A stretch of 64,000 bases of DNA from Siderastrea radians (taxonomy: Eukaryota > Cnidaria > Anthozoa > Scleractinia > Rhizangiidae), in NCBI GenBank assembly GCA_964017195.1, contig OZ024895.1, positions 29,681,375-29,745,374 on the forward strand, read 5' to 3'. Both the position numbers and the translations under genes were made by a program. The first letter of the stretch is position 1. The number at the start of each line of letters is the position of its first letter. The notes beneath the pieces were generated by a model. That model was given only the letters and a program-made list of their open reading frames with translations, had not been told where the DNA came from and searched no databases. Positions 10,673-25,000 of the stretch are shown here, one piece after another.

Positions 10673-10684
10673 GTGATATATATA
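10673..10684 (-). promoter_or_regulatory. TATA box of the secreted Cys-rich gene
   Basis: TATATATA-type stretch on the minus strand within TTTGTATATATATCACG, 65-75 bases upstream of the ATG. A short 5' UTR of about 40-50 nt is implied. Confidence 0.55.
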
Positions 10685-12946
10685 CAAAGTGGCGCGCGTT
10701 ATTTGTTACTCCACCCTATATATTACATTGCGCGCCCTTCGATGCAACTTGATTGACAGGTTTTTGCCACCCTTTTGAAAACTTTATGATGGATTTTGCT
10801 TCAATTAACGAATCACGACGGAAAATTTGTGAGAGGTGGAGTTTTCAATTTACACGCTTGGTTTACAACTAACACAGCTCCCAGACAACTCAGTATGTTT
10901 TAATTGGCTATTGCGAAGTGAAACCAACACAAAGTTATCAAAAAACCGTCAAACATAATAAAATTCTTTGTCCTGTGGGGACAGCACAAAGCCCCAAGAG
11001 CGGGTGAGACAGCACTTCATCTAATTCGACACAACACGACTCCAATATTGTGAATGTAACAGGATACTTGATACGAATCGATATTACTGTTCTGTGACGT
11101 CATTGCTAATCGCATTATCCAGGGCCCGGGTATTCAAAACATGTCCTGTCTAATTTATATTCAGTTTGATAGCTTAATAAATATAGGAGTTTCAGGCGAA
11201 TGAAAAAGATCGTTGATTATGTGCCCAGGATGGTCAAAATGTTGTGAAACTGCATGCTTTGTATGTTGATTACGATTGGGACGACCAGTGGAGTTTATCA
11301 AAACGTTCGTTTCTAGGTCGTAATCGGTTTTGCCAGTGTACTGAAGGACAGGCTTCGTTTATCTCATGTTGTTGCATTCAATCAATTGAATGAAGTGTTT
11401 TAGATTACCAAAGCTATTGACCTGTCGTTCTCAAGTTGTTGACAAAATGAATTTCTTTAAGCTTTCTTGATGCTAGTTATTACTATCTTAAACAAAATGA
11501 AAATAAAGGGGGGGGGGGGGGGGTTAAAAGGGGTGCTCCGAGAAGCGAAAACAAGATATTACACCTTTTGCTGTTCATTACGAGAAAATACGCAATCATT
11601 TGCGTGAAACGGCCTTCAATTGCGCGGAGACATTCAGGAGCGCGAAAGTACGAACATTTGCGCATAAATCAGATTCAATAACGATATTTGCATTTTAATC
11701 AACATTCAATAACACTTTTGGGTATTCATATGCGTCATTCTGCATACAAAAAAGAGAAATATACTTTCATTTGCGCTAGCATGCAAGTCACTAACACCAT
11801 CTTGAATGTCAATAGGGACAATAAACAAACATTAAAGTGAAAATACCATTTATTAACATTTCTGTCACACTGAAAGCAATTAAGCAAAGCAATGTGGAAA
11901 AGTGAAGAAACCATTTTCAACTTCGCTCTCAAAACAAGCAAGCTCTTGTGAAACAACGAACTGCCTTAGCCGTACCAAATTACGGATTTTAACCCCTAAA
12001 AAGTACGACGAACACCCCCGTAACTTTATGAGGGTCCCCCCTTCCCCCGATCACAATCTCAGTTTCCCTTCTGGATAAAACCATCCGTTAACTGAATTTT
12101 ATCTCAGTACTGAAAGAAAAATCAATCAAACAATCACAAAACCATACGTTGGTTTTCCACTCGATAAACTTTTATTATTCCGGCGTTTCATACGGGACCA
12201 GCCTGATAAATAACGTCGACGAGCTGTGTTATTACATAATTATTTTTCCACCTGATCGAAGTTTACGTTCCTACGATTGCAACTAAATGATAGTGACTGC
12301 CACCTTTTATACAACGTCCTCATTTTATTCCAGTTTGCATCTCAGTAAAATTTCGCGTGTTTTGCCTATCTGTTTATTTTTTTAATTGACATCGCAGCAA
12401 TGGCCGTACTAATGCATTCCTCTTCTGCGCTTTACGTCCATTGTTACAACGATAGCTACGAAATGTCCCAGCTTACAACAGCACCAGCTATTTTACAAAA
12501 AAGAGTTTTCACTGTAGGAATGGCAACATCTCTCCTTCTATTGTTCGCGCGATATTACATCAACCTGTATTGCCACGCAAGACTGCAGCTTACAGGTCGA
12601 TAGAACCAGATATTTAAATACGAATTGTCACTGCAGCTTAGTAATACTAATACTAATTTCTCTCGCTTTTCCAATCCTGAATCGTTTGGTATGGACGTAA
12701 TATCACAGGCACTGAAATGTCTTAGCTTACAACAGAACCAAGAAATTACACCATTCGCGTAGTGACAAAAGTACAAAAGCAAAAACAAAAACAAGAATAG
12801 AGGTGACGAAAGAATGCAATTGACAATTGTTTTCCATACTTCAGAGCACATTCCAAAGCATATCCAGGGAGCATTTTGCCAATTACAAGCAAGGTAGTTG
12901 GCCATCCGCCACGTTCCAAGTCATTCACAATAATTATGCCAGGCGC

Positions 12947-13084
12947 TCAGAAACCCAGAGGATGAGCGGGGACTGTGTTCAAGTTTCGGATGACTTCACC
13001 CGCTATCCTTGACATCTTTGTGTCATTGGAGAGTTTGTTAGAGTCGTGTAACGAGTCCAGGTTCTGTCTAATCCGGTCAGCAGC
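12947..13084 (-). CDS. ACADVL: ACADVL last exon
   Basis: Acceptor [24 protein letters not shown], then [15 protein letters not shown] and TGA at 12947-12949. The HPLGF end corresponds to human NPLGF at the natural C-terminus. Confidence 0.9.
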   Translation of the reverse strand, partial: AADRIRQNLDSLHDSNKLSNDTKMSRIAGEVIRNLNTVPAHPLGF

Positions 13085-16000
13085 CTAAAGACGAAACAAA
13101 AAGGAAAAGGTAAGGTCAACACGGCCGGACCTTAACCTTTACACCTTGATATCAACAGGCATTTTCCCCACGTTGACCTCCATCTTTTTCTAGTGGTAAA
13201 AGTTGTAAGAATTTGTTCGAAAATCAACACAATTTATCTCTGGAGATCATTTCCTTCATTCTCAAGACCTTTACGTTTGATTATACAGCGATATTGTAAG
13301 GAGAAATTAGATACTGGTCATTGTTGGGGCCGGGATGCAGCTAAAAGTATTACACCGGATAGGATGCTAGTCCGTCGAAGGGCTACCCCAGCATTTTTCC
13401 TCCCTGGTTTCCCTTTATAAATCCGGGTATAGATAGCCAACATGAAGTAATGTTTCCAGTCTAAGGAAAGAACACCATGCAAAGTCGGACGCGCTATCTA
13501 CTACATCACCGCACCTTCACGGAGATTCTAAGAGTCAAAGAATAGGAAGATGGATGAAGAACCAATATGTGGATATACCACTGCAAATTATTGATCCAAT
13601 TAATTAATTAATTAATCATTTGTTTGGCTTAAGAGTTGATTGGTTAATTCACTTATTTGTTTACTCTTGTTATCGTGTTTCCTGAAACTCTTTAAACCAC
13701 GTCATATGGCTATTAATTCTAGCAAAATAATAATTAATTCGAAATATATGTTTACTAATTATATCAAGCTCTTTATCACTATATATGAAAAATTCAAAAA
13801 TGAGAAGTGAAGAAAATAATCAATTTGCCTCTTCAAATATGTACTGTACTACAAATATGCGATTACTAAAAAAAAAACGTTATTGGGACTGTAAATCTAA
13901 CTGTACCTCGTCGCAGAAAACGGACGTTATAAGAGCTTCATGTTGGGCTGTGTCAACTTTGTTGTTAAGGGATCGGGATGCTCTGAAAAAAGAAAGAAAG
14001 CATTTGTACAGGGGTAATTAATTTTTTCCTGCAAATTAGCCTGTGTAGCAGTCGCTTCCGTTTCCTTTTAGCCAAACGGGATACGCGCGACGGCATCGGG
14101 CGAAAAGGAGTTTTCTCGCCCCACGTCCTCGCGCATATCCCGCTTGGCTAAAAGGAAACGGAAACGACTGCTACGCAGGCTATCTGCAAATTGCAACGTC
14201 GTTGACACCGCCGCAGAACGCACTGCGCATGAGTGGACAACTGAGCTTCCGGTTAATTTTTTATTTCCGGTCGAGCAACGAAAGCTCTCGCAAACATTAA
14301 AATTTCTGTGGCACGAAATTCAAAAGCAAAAAGTAAGAGTTTCAGAAAAATAGTAGAAAAGAGAATTATCTTGTTAGAAAGCTTTTTTTATATTTTAGCG
14401 GCATACTTTTGCACCAAAGGGTTTACTACTTGCACCAAGGGTGAAAATTATGTTTTAAGTTCGGAGTCCGAATCGGAGTCGCTCGCGCTCGACGACAGCG
14501 TTGTTTTTGTTTCTTGTTTTTATGGTGTTGGCTTATTTGTCTTGTTCTTGGTCTTGTTCATGTCTTCGCAAATGCTCGAGAAGGGAAAGAGCAAGCCGAA
14601 AGACGTCGGGTAGCTCACGTTTCAGAAGGCTGATCAGCTTTTCATACTTTTTTTTGTACAAACATTTTCATGAACAGCTCGTGACAACATCTCGCAACTA
14701 CATTTACCCCATGAGATATTTACTTTATGAAAAGTTGAGCATTACAACGTTTTTATTTGCCTTCATGCAAATTTTCCGCTGAAAAACTAAATTAATATAT
14801 AAAGATAGGCTGGCCTAACTGCGCACCTTCCAAGGAATAAACTGGTGTTCGTTTCAAAAACAAAAAGTCCTGAGAGCCCACATGTTATTCTGTGCTACTT
14901 TGTGAACGAGTTCTATTTCGAGGAATGTGTCTCAAAAAGCCCGAAAGTGCTCCGAATTGACTTCCAATATTTTGGGGGATCTTTTCTGTACATCTGAGCT
15001 CAAAGGATCAGTATTTTTAATGTTTTTGGCTTCAAACTGTACACATATAATATTTTTCCTAATCACGAGCCGCCTTGCTTGATTTTGCAATGTTTCCATA
15101 TCCTGTCAATTGTCAAATCTCCGCGGACTAATTTGGCTGTTCGCTTGAATGAACTGGAAAAGTCGCTCATCTGCAAGAGCAAAATATAACTTACTCTTAA
15201 GTAAATAGGTTATCTTTTTGGGTTTTCATCGTGTTCGCATGTTAGAAAATAACAAGAAATGCCACTAAAAGTATAGTCAGAAATCAGTAGCACTGAACTC
15301 ATCTTATCGAAATCCGAAATTTACGTTCAATTTTCGATTTGTTCTTGGTCATTCGGCTAGATTGCTCAGTCAATAAAATTATCAAAATCGGCTACTTGTC
15401 TGCTTCAGTGTTTGGTCGAACCGGTTTTGATTCCATCAGTCGTTGCACTTAAAAACAACTATTGACAGTTTTCCAGGCGGAGAGATACGTTTTCTTTTGA
15501 GATTTTATTAACCATCATCCGAGTTACTGATCAGCTGCCGATTCTGTTGCTTCACAATTTGTTAACCTTCTCTAGCCTCTGAACAACAGATTGCAAATGG
15601 AAAGAGTTTTCAACAAACGTAAGCCTTATATGCATTTCAGTACCCTGTAAAGAAAGGACAACACACCTAATGATTACATTATTTTACTGCAAAAGATAGG
15701 GAAAACAACATTGAAATTGCTTGTAGGTGTCGGACTATTAGTTTTGCTTTCGGTGAGATATCGTTCAAGTCTAAAACAGGTAATTTGCCTCAATTTTGAC
15801 TGCATTTGTGGACGGTGAAGATGACTTTCTTCTCAACTTCTTGGCCCCTAAAACACAGTACATTTTAATCCAGTAGTTGTTCGCTAAAAGACGCAAAACA
15901 AAAAGAGAAAACAAAGAGGAAAACGCAATGCGGGCCACTGAACAAAACAGTGAAGTTGGTTAAGTTTTGTTTAAAAAAAAAACCAAACAAAAAAAAAAAC

Positions 16001-19000
16001 CTTTAGCACAGCTTTTTGTAAAGCATACGCTCAATTTCGAGTAATGTTTGTGGGCCCATTTTCAGGAAAATTTTAGATCGCTCTAGACTACTCAGAAACA
16101 CTCACAAACGGAAGAACAACGCAATAAATCATGATCACAACTGACAAAAATGGTGGGTACTCGATAAATAAATCTGCAATTGGGCTGGGTAAAAAAATGA
16201 GGTCCACCGATAATTAACGCCTACATACCTTATATCCATCTGCCGTCGTCGCTTCTTTTATCTATGGCTCTTGATCCACACAAATAATCTTCCAACACGT
16301 TATTACAGAAAGCTGAACGTGCTCAAAACCGGAAATGGCTATAGTAAGCGCATGCGCAGACGTTTTGCCGCGGTGTTAACGCCGTTACGATACAAGTCAT
16401 GGAAACAATTGCGCACGTAACATCCCCTCCTCTTGCGATGCAGTAATTTTGCAGAAGAAAGTGGGTCCAGCGGACAAAGGTGAGCGAATACTGTAATTGG
16501 TAAATTTTACGGTACGTCCATGCATTAGCATGATATTACATTGAACAACTGGGACCAAAAAGTTTCCACTTCGTATTGAAAACACCGCCCGTTAGAAATA
16601 GTTGTCAACATTTTTTAGGTTTAGCTAAACTAAATCTTACCTGGAAAGCACAGCGGCCATGCCATAAATATCAATGGCAGCATCTGCGAGCCTCTTCAGT
16701 AAGAATTGTTGGTCTACAATAAAGGAAAAAATTATCAGTAGTTCGGAAAAATAATCAATAAATAATGTCAATAATGTCGAAACTTCGGTGCGTTGATTTA
16801 GCGCACAACTCCGCTACGGTCTTACCGATAATCTTTTTCCCATGTTTTATGAGTAATTTCTCCACTGTTGCACCAAAGTCTCCCGCAGCTTCAGAAATCT
16901 AAAAAACGAAAAAAGAAAAACTGTCATTATTAGTAGGAATTCTGGCAATGAATTCTGTCGAATGTGAGAGCGGGGCAATTGTCAGCCCCACCCTTTTCTC
17001 CCTCGCTTTTCTTCACAATGTTTCTCATATCTGAACACCTAAAACAGGCTTTGGGATTTCCAAATTTAACACTACGGTCAGGTTTCAAAGTTAGACTTCA
17101 TTCCCCGCCGACCACTCCATTCCAGCCCGACTGTTAACAGATAATCAATGTTCATCATCATAAGTTATATTTTCTTACCAGCTTGGCGGAAGGTGCTAGA
17201 TCAGCGTGCACGTGTTCTGCCAACGAAGGCCCTGACTTTATTCCAACAGCCCTTAGTCATACAGAAAACAAACAAAAAATAAGGCATACTGCCAAACCTG
17301 TATTAGTACTGGGAATTTAATGCTGTCGACTGGTATACCGTGAAGTACTAAACAAACGTTATAAAGAGGGCAAGAAGTCACGAAAACATTTCCCTTACTT
17401 ATTGTCAACATGAACGAGATCATCTTATGGTGACTCAACGAGTTATACTTGCAGCAAACTCCAACTACTTCAAATGTTCGAGATAACGTAATGTCGAGAA
17501 AACGAACACCAGATACCTGAGCAACATCGACCAAGGGCAAGGGTATCAGTTCCATATAGCGTGAGAAAGCCCGGCTTCGAGATAGCAGGGGTCCCACGGG
17601 TGTACTGACCGAGATTGTCAGACCCCAACAATGAATTGCGACAACGGATAAGAGCACCTGCAGATCTACAGCTGTACGGGGATGTTTTGTCACGTGGTTT
17701 TCACCATCCCAAATCATGTGACAAAACATCCAACACCATCACTTGATAAAGATTCCGCGACGGAATCGAAAGCCTGTAACTTGGTTAAATTTTGGATCCT
17801 GAGAAAAAAAACCTTGTTTTGTTTAGTTAGTGATCAGTTAAGTCATCGTGACATGATTAGTGTACCTCTTTGATCGTTTAACTCCTTCAGACAGAATCAG
17901 TCCCAGGTTCCCGGCAGGATTCTTGAGTGACTTTTGAAGTTCTCTCAGGTGTTTCCCAGCGTCCTACGGCGGGATGTTAAAGAGCAACAGTCGAGAGAAT
18001 TAATATCGAAATATTAGTCGTGTTGGCGAACTCCAAAAAGCAAACAAAACAAAAACAGAACTAACAAAAAAAACAACTTGCTTAAACTGTAGTCCGATGA
18101 CTTTTAATCGTTTACCAAACCCGTGGTCTGGCATTAAAAGTTAAGGAAAAACTTGATTAAAACAAACAAACAAACAAAATTGCTGAAGAACAAAATGGCA
18201 AGAATCGATACAAGTTCTTCTCTCGCCAACAACTTGCCAATGTGATCACCAAGTGCCGTTGCGACGATCGTAAAATTAAAGCCACCTTGGTTTACCAACA
18301 CGAGTAAAAACTTTTAGTTTGCCGTGTAGGGACCACTTTAAAAGGCGGCGTTAAATAATTGGCCATAAATAATATCGTGTTATGAAGTAACGATCTCCGT
18401 AAAATTCGGTTTGCCGGAACATTTTTGCATCGCTTTCGTATGATCATCACGCTCGTAAAAGTTCGAACTGATTTCTGCGTCTGATCTCTGCGAAGGATGT
18501 ATGGAGCAACTGCTAAACAATCACACAGAAAAAGTATCATACCTGAAGGCCGGTCAGTGAGACAAATAACCTCAAAATGTCGTTGGTGCCTTCAAATATT
18601 CTGAAAATTCTTAGGTCACGCATAACTCTCTCAGCTCCACAGTCCTGACAGGTAAACACGAGAAACAGAAATAAGGAAAGCACAGCAATGGAGGGTAAAA
18701 TATCGAAGATTGAACAGTATCATCTATGAAGAGAGAAAATCAGTCTAAAAAAGAAAGCGTAACCGCTGAAATTATGGAGAGGCAGAAATGAAGGGATTGA
18801 GAGGGGAGGGGGGGAGGAGAGATAGAACACAATTGTTCCTCCCTTGACCATGGAGCTTAAAAAACAAAAAACAAAAACAAAAAAAACAAAAGAAAGAAAA
18901 CAACAACAACAAAAATGAGTCCCTGACAACAGCCAAACTGAAGACTTTCAGAACAAAAGCAAGACGCATTTAAATGAAAGAAATACCATTTGTAGCAGGA

Positions 19001-22000
19001 GAGATAGAACACAATTGTTCCTCCATTGAATTTGCATAATAAACTATTACATGTTGAATCATTTACCTTCATATAACCCATCCCACCAAGAATTTGAATA
19101 CATTCATCGGCAACAAACCATGCTGCTTCCTGGAAATAAGACAAATGGAAAAGTCAACATTTTCAAAAGTTAAAACAATGCACAATTTGTATATGATGCT
19201 CTGGTTTTGGTTGCAGGAAACAACTGTGAGTAATAGGTTATAGCAACTTCGTACCCAGAGTCCTCAGGCTTCTTGGTCAGCAGGTGGTCACCCAGAGAGA
19301 CTCTTGGGTAATGGAATTGTTCCTGCAAAAATCCTTCTTTGTTTTGTTACAGTGAACAGCCAATCAAAAAACCTTTTTTTTTTTCATTACCACAGACTCT
19401 TTCCCGGTGACCACCCGCTGGCCAAAAAGCCTGAGGACTCTTGGTATGAGATTGGCCCAGTAACCATTTAAACACCAGCAACTGTGGACGTCCTGGTAGA
19501 GGGAGAAGATGGGTACTACATGGAAAGTATCGTGTCTTAATTGTCAGGATCTTGTCGTAAATTTGCTTTGTTACATTGAAATGGGAAGAAAAAATCGTTC
19601 AAAGAGACGAAAACAAGGAAGTGTAAACTCGACAGTCAAAATAACTGCTTAAGAAATTCAAGTCCCATCTGAATGGTAATTTTGTGCAATCCACTTTCAT
19701 CCTTACATTGTACAATCCTGCACTTCAAACCCAAAACTGCTTGTTCTTTTTAGCTCTGTAAAATCTTTTAGTTGTGTGTTGGCACGGCATCCTGCAGTAT
19801 TTTGATACTGTCTGCCTCTCTTACTTTCTAAAGACCCATCTGGTACTTTGCAACACTTTTCAAGCAGAATTTCTGGACAATCACACATGTTTTTATAGTA
19901 AAGGACCGCAATGTACCCTGGAAAATTATTGCTTTCCAGTTAAATACATTGACACTTAGAGTTTTTCATATATGTCTGCGCATATGCATGCCAACATTAA
20001 GTATGTTTTACTGCGTTTAAAGCGTTTTTGGATAGCTGAATTGTATCAGCCACAGGGCAATACACAAATTCATGAGTGAATGTTGGTCAAGAAAAGCTTC
20101 CATTGCACATTGCAACCTACTCACCGAGGCATAAACTTTGCTGATGGCTGCTTCAAGCTGGAAATCGGTGGCTCCTTTATCCATGTTTGCACTTATCATG
20201 TATGCCATTGACTAAAACAATAAGAAATTTTGCAACTTAAGAACTGCAAACAAGAAAACAAACAAACAAACAAACAACACACAAACAAAACCTGTTGGTG
20301 TTTCAATCAAGTGTCTAGTTAAAGACGATTACGTGAGACGTCAGACTCCACCATTAACCCTGAAATAAAAATGCGTATTCTCCTTACTGTTCTCCATATA
20401 TTTCTTATGGAACTAGTGAGGAGATTTTTCTCAATAGCAAGACATCTTATCCTTGGTGATCAGTTTCTTTATTTCATCACTTGAACGTTTGAACAAATAG
20501 TGATCGTGTAAAGAGAAATTTCATTTTCGTCACTGTTAGAGCTTAACGGATTAACATCAGAGTAATCAAATGAATCTGAAAAACCACAGCAGACGCAAAC
20601 AACACAAAGATCCAATGAGAACTCAAAGCAAGTACAAGTGACTTGAACCAAGTGCGGAACTGAAAAAGCAAACGAGCTAAGCACGATTGGTTTTAGCTTT
20701 ACCTCTTCTTAGTTGCAAGCGCAATTTGTCGTTGTTGTTTTTAACCAACCACAGAGCTAAATAAAGCACAACAAAAGCAATCTTATGGCAAATGACTTTT
20801 GGCACTCGACTGACAAACCTTCGTCTTACCTCGGTAACATAATGGTACATGGCCATCCGGGCTAACTTCTCTTGAATAACTCCAAACTGCTCAAGTTTAT
20901 TACCAAACTGAACTCTGTTAGCAGCATGATCAGCCTAGTTAAAGGACAAAGACACATTTTCTCCAGAAACATCAAAAATCACGCAGTGGCCATTTTGAAA
21001 ATTAGCCCTTCAGTATTATAATCACCTCGCGCGGGGTGATTATAGCAAGATATGACGTAATCCTCGACCAATCAGTGCGCGCACTTCTCTAAAATCACCT
21101 GAGCAATTATACTAACAATAAATAATTATAATTAAAAAAAAGAAACAAACAAACAAACAAACAAAATCCGAGGATTTTCGTACTTACAAAGTGCAAAAAA
21201 CAAGTTTCGATTAGATGACGATTGGATAAAGAAAAAGAGTGATAGAACGACCGCCCGAATGAATAAACAGACGGATGAAAATTATACAAATAAAAATAAA
21301 TTAGACCATTAAAAAGTGAAGTCAGAATACTCACAGCCTTGGCTATAAGTCCCTTCATGGTTCCAGACAGGGCAGCGGCCATTCCAAATCTTCCATTGTT
21401 AAGAATGTGCATTGCAACCTTGAAACCGTTTCCAACACCTGAATAAACAGAGTATACAATTTCAAAGCAGAAACTCATAAGGACTTATGAGTTTCTGTTC
21501 AAAGTTAATATCTACATATGATAAACAGCAAACTCAAATTCGGACTGTTCTTGTTTGTTTTTGTTTTTTATTCATCTCCTGCAGCAAGATTGAAGCATAC
21601 ATTACGATAAATAGTAAATGGTAAAGTTTTGTTTTCGTTTTGTTTTGTTTTGTTCGAGAACTTTGTAACATTGTCTATCTTCTGTGTGCCACAAATAGCC
21701 TATTAATCAGTATTAACGCATACGTGTCATGTCTCTTGTTTTCGTTTTGTTTTGTTTTGTTTTGTTCGAGAACTTTGTAACATTGTCTATCTTCTGTGTG
21801 CCACAAATAGCCTATTAATCAGTAATAACGCATACGTGTCATGTCTCTTTAATTAAACAGATGAATGAACAAAAAACGCTCTGTATGAAGTAACCAGTAT
21901 TCAGTTTACCACGACCATGGGGCTTCAAAAAACCAAAAAAACCAAAAATGACTCCCTGTCAAGTGTCAAATTAAAGACTTTCAGGTCAAAGGCAAGACAC

Positions 22001-25000
22001 ATTAACGAAAGGACTACCATAGGAGGGGAAGACCCACCCTGCAGTACATGTGCTTGACACAAAATTAATACAACAAAGGATTCCTTGCAAAACTAAACAT
22101 TTTGCGCAATTTTGTATAAAGTTAATCTCGACTAGTGAAACAAGCATTCCCTACATGTAAGTGCGGGAATTTCTCACTCTTATTTCTCAATCAGACATCA
22201 CAAGTCATATGTAACTACTCTCCCCTCCATATGGGACTAAAAAGTAAAATTATTCTTCTAGTAAGAATGGCATGTTGAGAAACGTGAGGAACAAAATGTG
22301 GTACAATTATGGCTCGTGGTTAACATGGCTCATGTATACAGCCAACTGACAGCAGGACTGCTAACAAAAAAAACAAAACAAAACAAAACAAACAAACAAA
22401 CAAACAAACAAACAAACAAAACAAAACAAAACAAACAACATTTGTTTTTAGCTTAATATAATTATGCAATACAATTAACAGCATTTACCTCCTAATATGT
22501 TTTCCACAGGAACTGGGACATTATCAAAATGAACCTACAAAATTAAGTGAAAAATTAAAACACAGTTCAGCTAAATCTTCCACACTTATTTAATGTACAG
22601 TGTAACAGTACATGACACAATGCTATGAAACAGTCTCTTCCATTACTGTCTTCATGTATCTTTTACCTAAACAGAAACTGACTTGTCGAACATCAACATC
22701 ATAATTAGTTCAAACTTTATAGTCAACCCGTGAATAAAATATGATTAACAGTGTGACCAATCAAATGAAAGCTATCAAGTTTCCTGTGGTATGCATCTAC
22801 TACATGTATGCTGCACAAGTTGGTACTAACAAGTCATCAAGTCTTTGAGAGTAAGCATTCAGATGAAAGCTCTTGAGCAGTACAAAATAATGTACCTTCC
22901 TGACTGTAGTACTGTTTATTAGGCTAAACATGTTGGTTCAAACTTTTGAATCTGTGCACATGAAATCCTTTGGTGTGACTATTCAGTTGAAAGATACATG
23001 TATTGCTACATAATTTCAGTATATAGCAAGTCACGCTGTGCACATGCATGTACACTAAGGTGGTTCTGCAGATGAAAGCTTCTCTAATTACAAACAAGGA
23101 AAGATGAGATCTTTCAAGTTCCTGCTCACCTCTGCAGTGTTGGAAGCCTTGATTCCCATCTTTTTCTCTGGTGGGCCACTGGAAGAATAACAGTTTAACA
23201 AAATTATTTTCACGCAAAAATACAATTTCTTAACAGTTGACAGATCTCTAAAATAGAGATCTGTCTTAACAGATCTCTAAAATAGAGATCTGTTCTTAAC
23301 AGATCTCTAAAATATGGTCTACATCAATCATGTACATGACTTTGTAAAATGCACAATGTAAGGTAGATCAGAACTTACTAGTTCTTGTTTTCCACTGATC
23401 AGTGACCAAAATTGTGATTTTTTTTTTGTTTAAACACGTTTTTGTTAAATATACGGTAGTCGGAGATGTACATGTTATATATCTCATTCCCCTACTCTAG
23501 GCTTCTAAGTCAAACCTTCAGTAAGATAATAACATGCTCAATTCCTTTCACCAAAAATTTAACCACTTCATTTTCCAGAATGGCAATGCTCTTTATTTAT
23601 TTTTTTTTTGAAAGCAATAAATCTCACAGTAAGTTTACAATACTTTGTTTGGTGGAACGGTCACTGCAACAGCAATACATGTATTGAGTTAATGTATCAT
23701 TCAGACTTATTTTCAGATATTAATCTGAAAGAGATGCTTACACAAATGTACAGTGTACATGTATAATTTATTGTATTTGTTTTGCAATAGTTATTTTGAA
23801 GAAGAAAATCAACCATTTGACACCAGGTACAATATAATTATAATGAGCTTTGCATAAAACCCATAAATTGCTTTCCGCAACTTGCTTGTACAGTAGCATT
23901 ATCGCTTACTCTACTCAGATAATTTACTGTATTTCTTGTGACACCAGTTAGCCGTGTCCCTGATAACTCGCCTGTTTGCAGTACATAAGTGCTGTTCATT
24001 TTGATATTGAGGCTATTTCATGGTAAATACAAAAAAAAAACAAAAAAAACAAACAAACAAACAAAAACATGTTACATGTACCTTGACACTCCTCCAAACC
24101 CTCTCTCAACAATAAATGCTGTCACTTTATCCTTTGTCTCTCCTGTCTTTTCATCTTTCACTGGAGTCTTCAAACAAACATTGAATTAATTTATGTTAGT
24201 AAAATTACAAGTGTAAATACATGTAAAGTCCCGACCAAGAAGAGTTGCAATCAACTCAAGTTGAAATTGGCATCAAAAGGTCTTGTGCAAGCCTTGTTGG
24301 CGTGAAATCCATTGCAAGCAAATAATAAATCACCATTGCTTTGGAGTGCTTTGCTGCTTTGGAAACTCATTGATTCATACCTTCACAGGTCTACACTTTA
24401 AAAGTGAGGCCTGGGCTGAAATTAGTTAGTCTGACATAAACACACACAAGGGCCCTTAGGGAACCTAGTAACTACATGACCAATGTGCAAGTCACTCATG
24501 GGCAGTCATGGCCCTACAAGTATGTGTCACTGGGTGTGAAGACCTTTGATCATTACTGAGGCCGACAACAACTTTTACAGGGAAACAAAGTTAACCAAAA
24601 GGCACCTGTGGTATTCTACAGGTATTTAAATTTGTATACTTTTACCTGAGCAAAGACAGTGAAAATGTCAGCTAAACCTCCATTACTGATCCTGTGAAAG
24701 CAAAAATTAAATTTAATAGCAAGTTAATTATGCTTTTGATTAACAAGAAATAAAAAGCTTTTAATTAATTAAATTTTCTTTTTTCCCCCAAAACCTTCTT
24801 TAACATGTACATTACAAATACTGTCTGTATAATTATGTATAATTATGTAACACAGTGTTTATTGAGATGTACATGTACACTGAACATGATACACTGGGGT
24901 CTACAAGCACATTGTACTCACCACAGCTTGCCACCATTTAAAATGTAGTGCTTTCCATCCTTGCTTAGTTCAGCTTGTGTTCGTATTGACTGCCAATGAA

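Noticed and set aside
14308..14613. 101-codon plus-strand frame ending [17 protein letters not shown]
   Set aside because: No homology; overlaps a more protein-like minus frame and an intron of ACADVL.
15690..15760. Candidate for the missing ACADVL exon ([16 protein letters not shown] after CCTGTTTTAG)
   Set aside because: Acceptor and start phase fit, but the residues do not match VLCAD and there is no suitable donor in phase 0.
16225..16290. Strong donor-like ATAAG/GTATGT on the minus strand as the missing ACADVL exon
   Set aside because: All frames before it hit stops or lack similarity.
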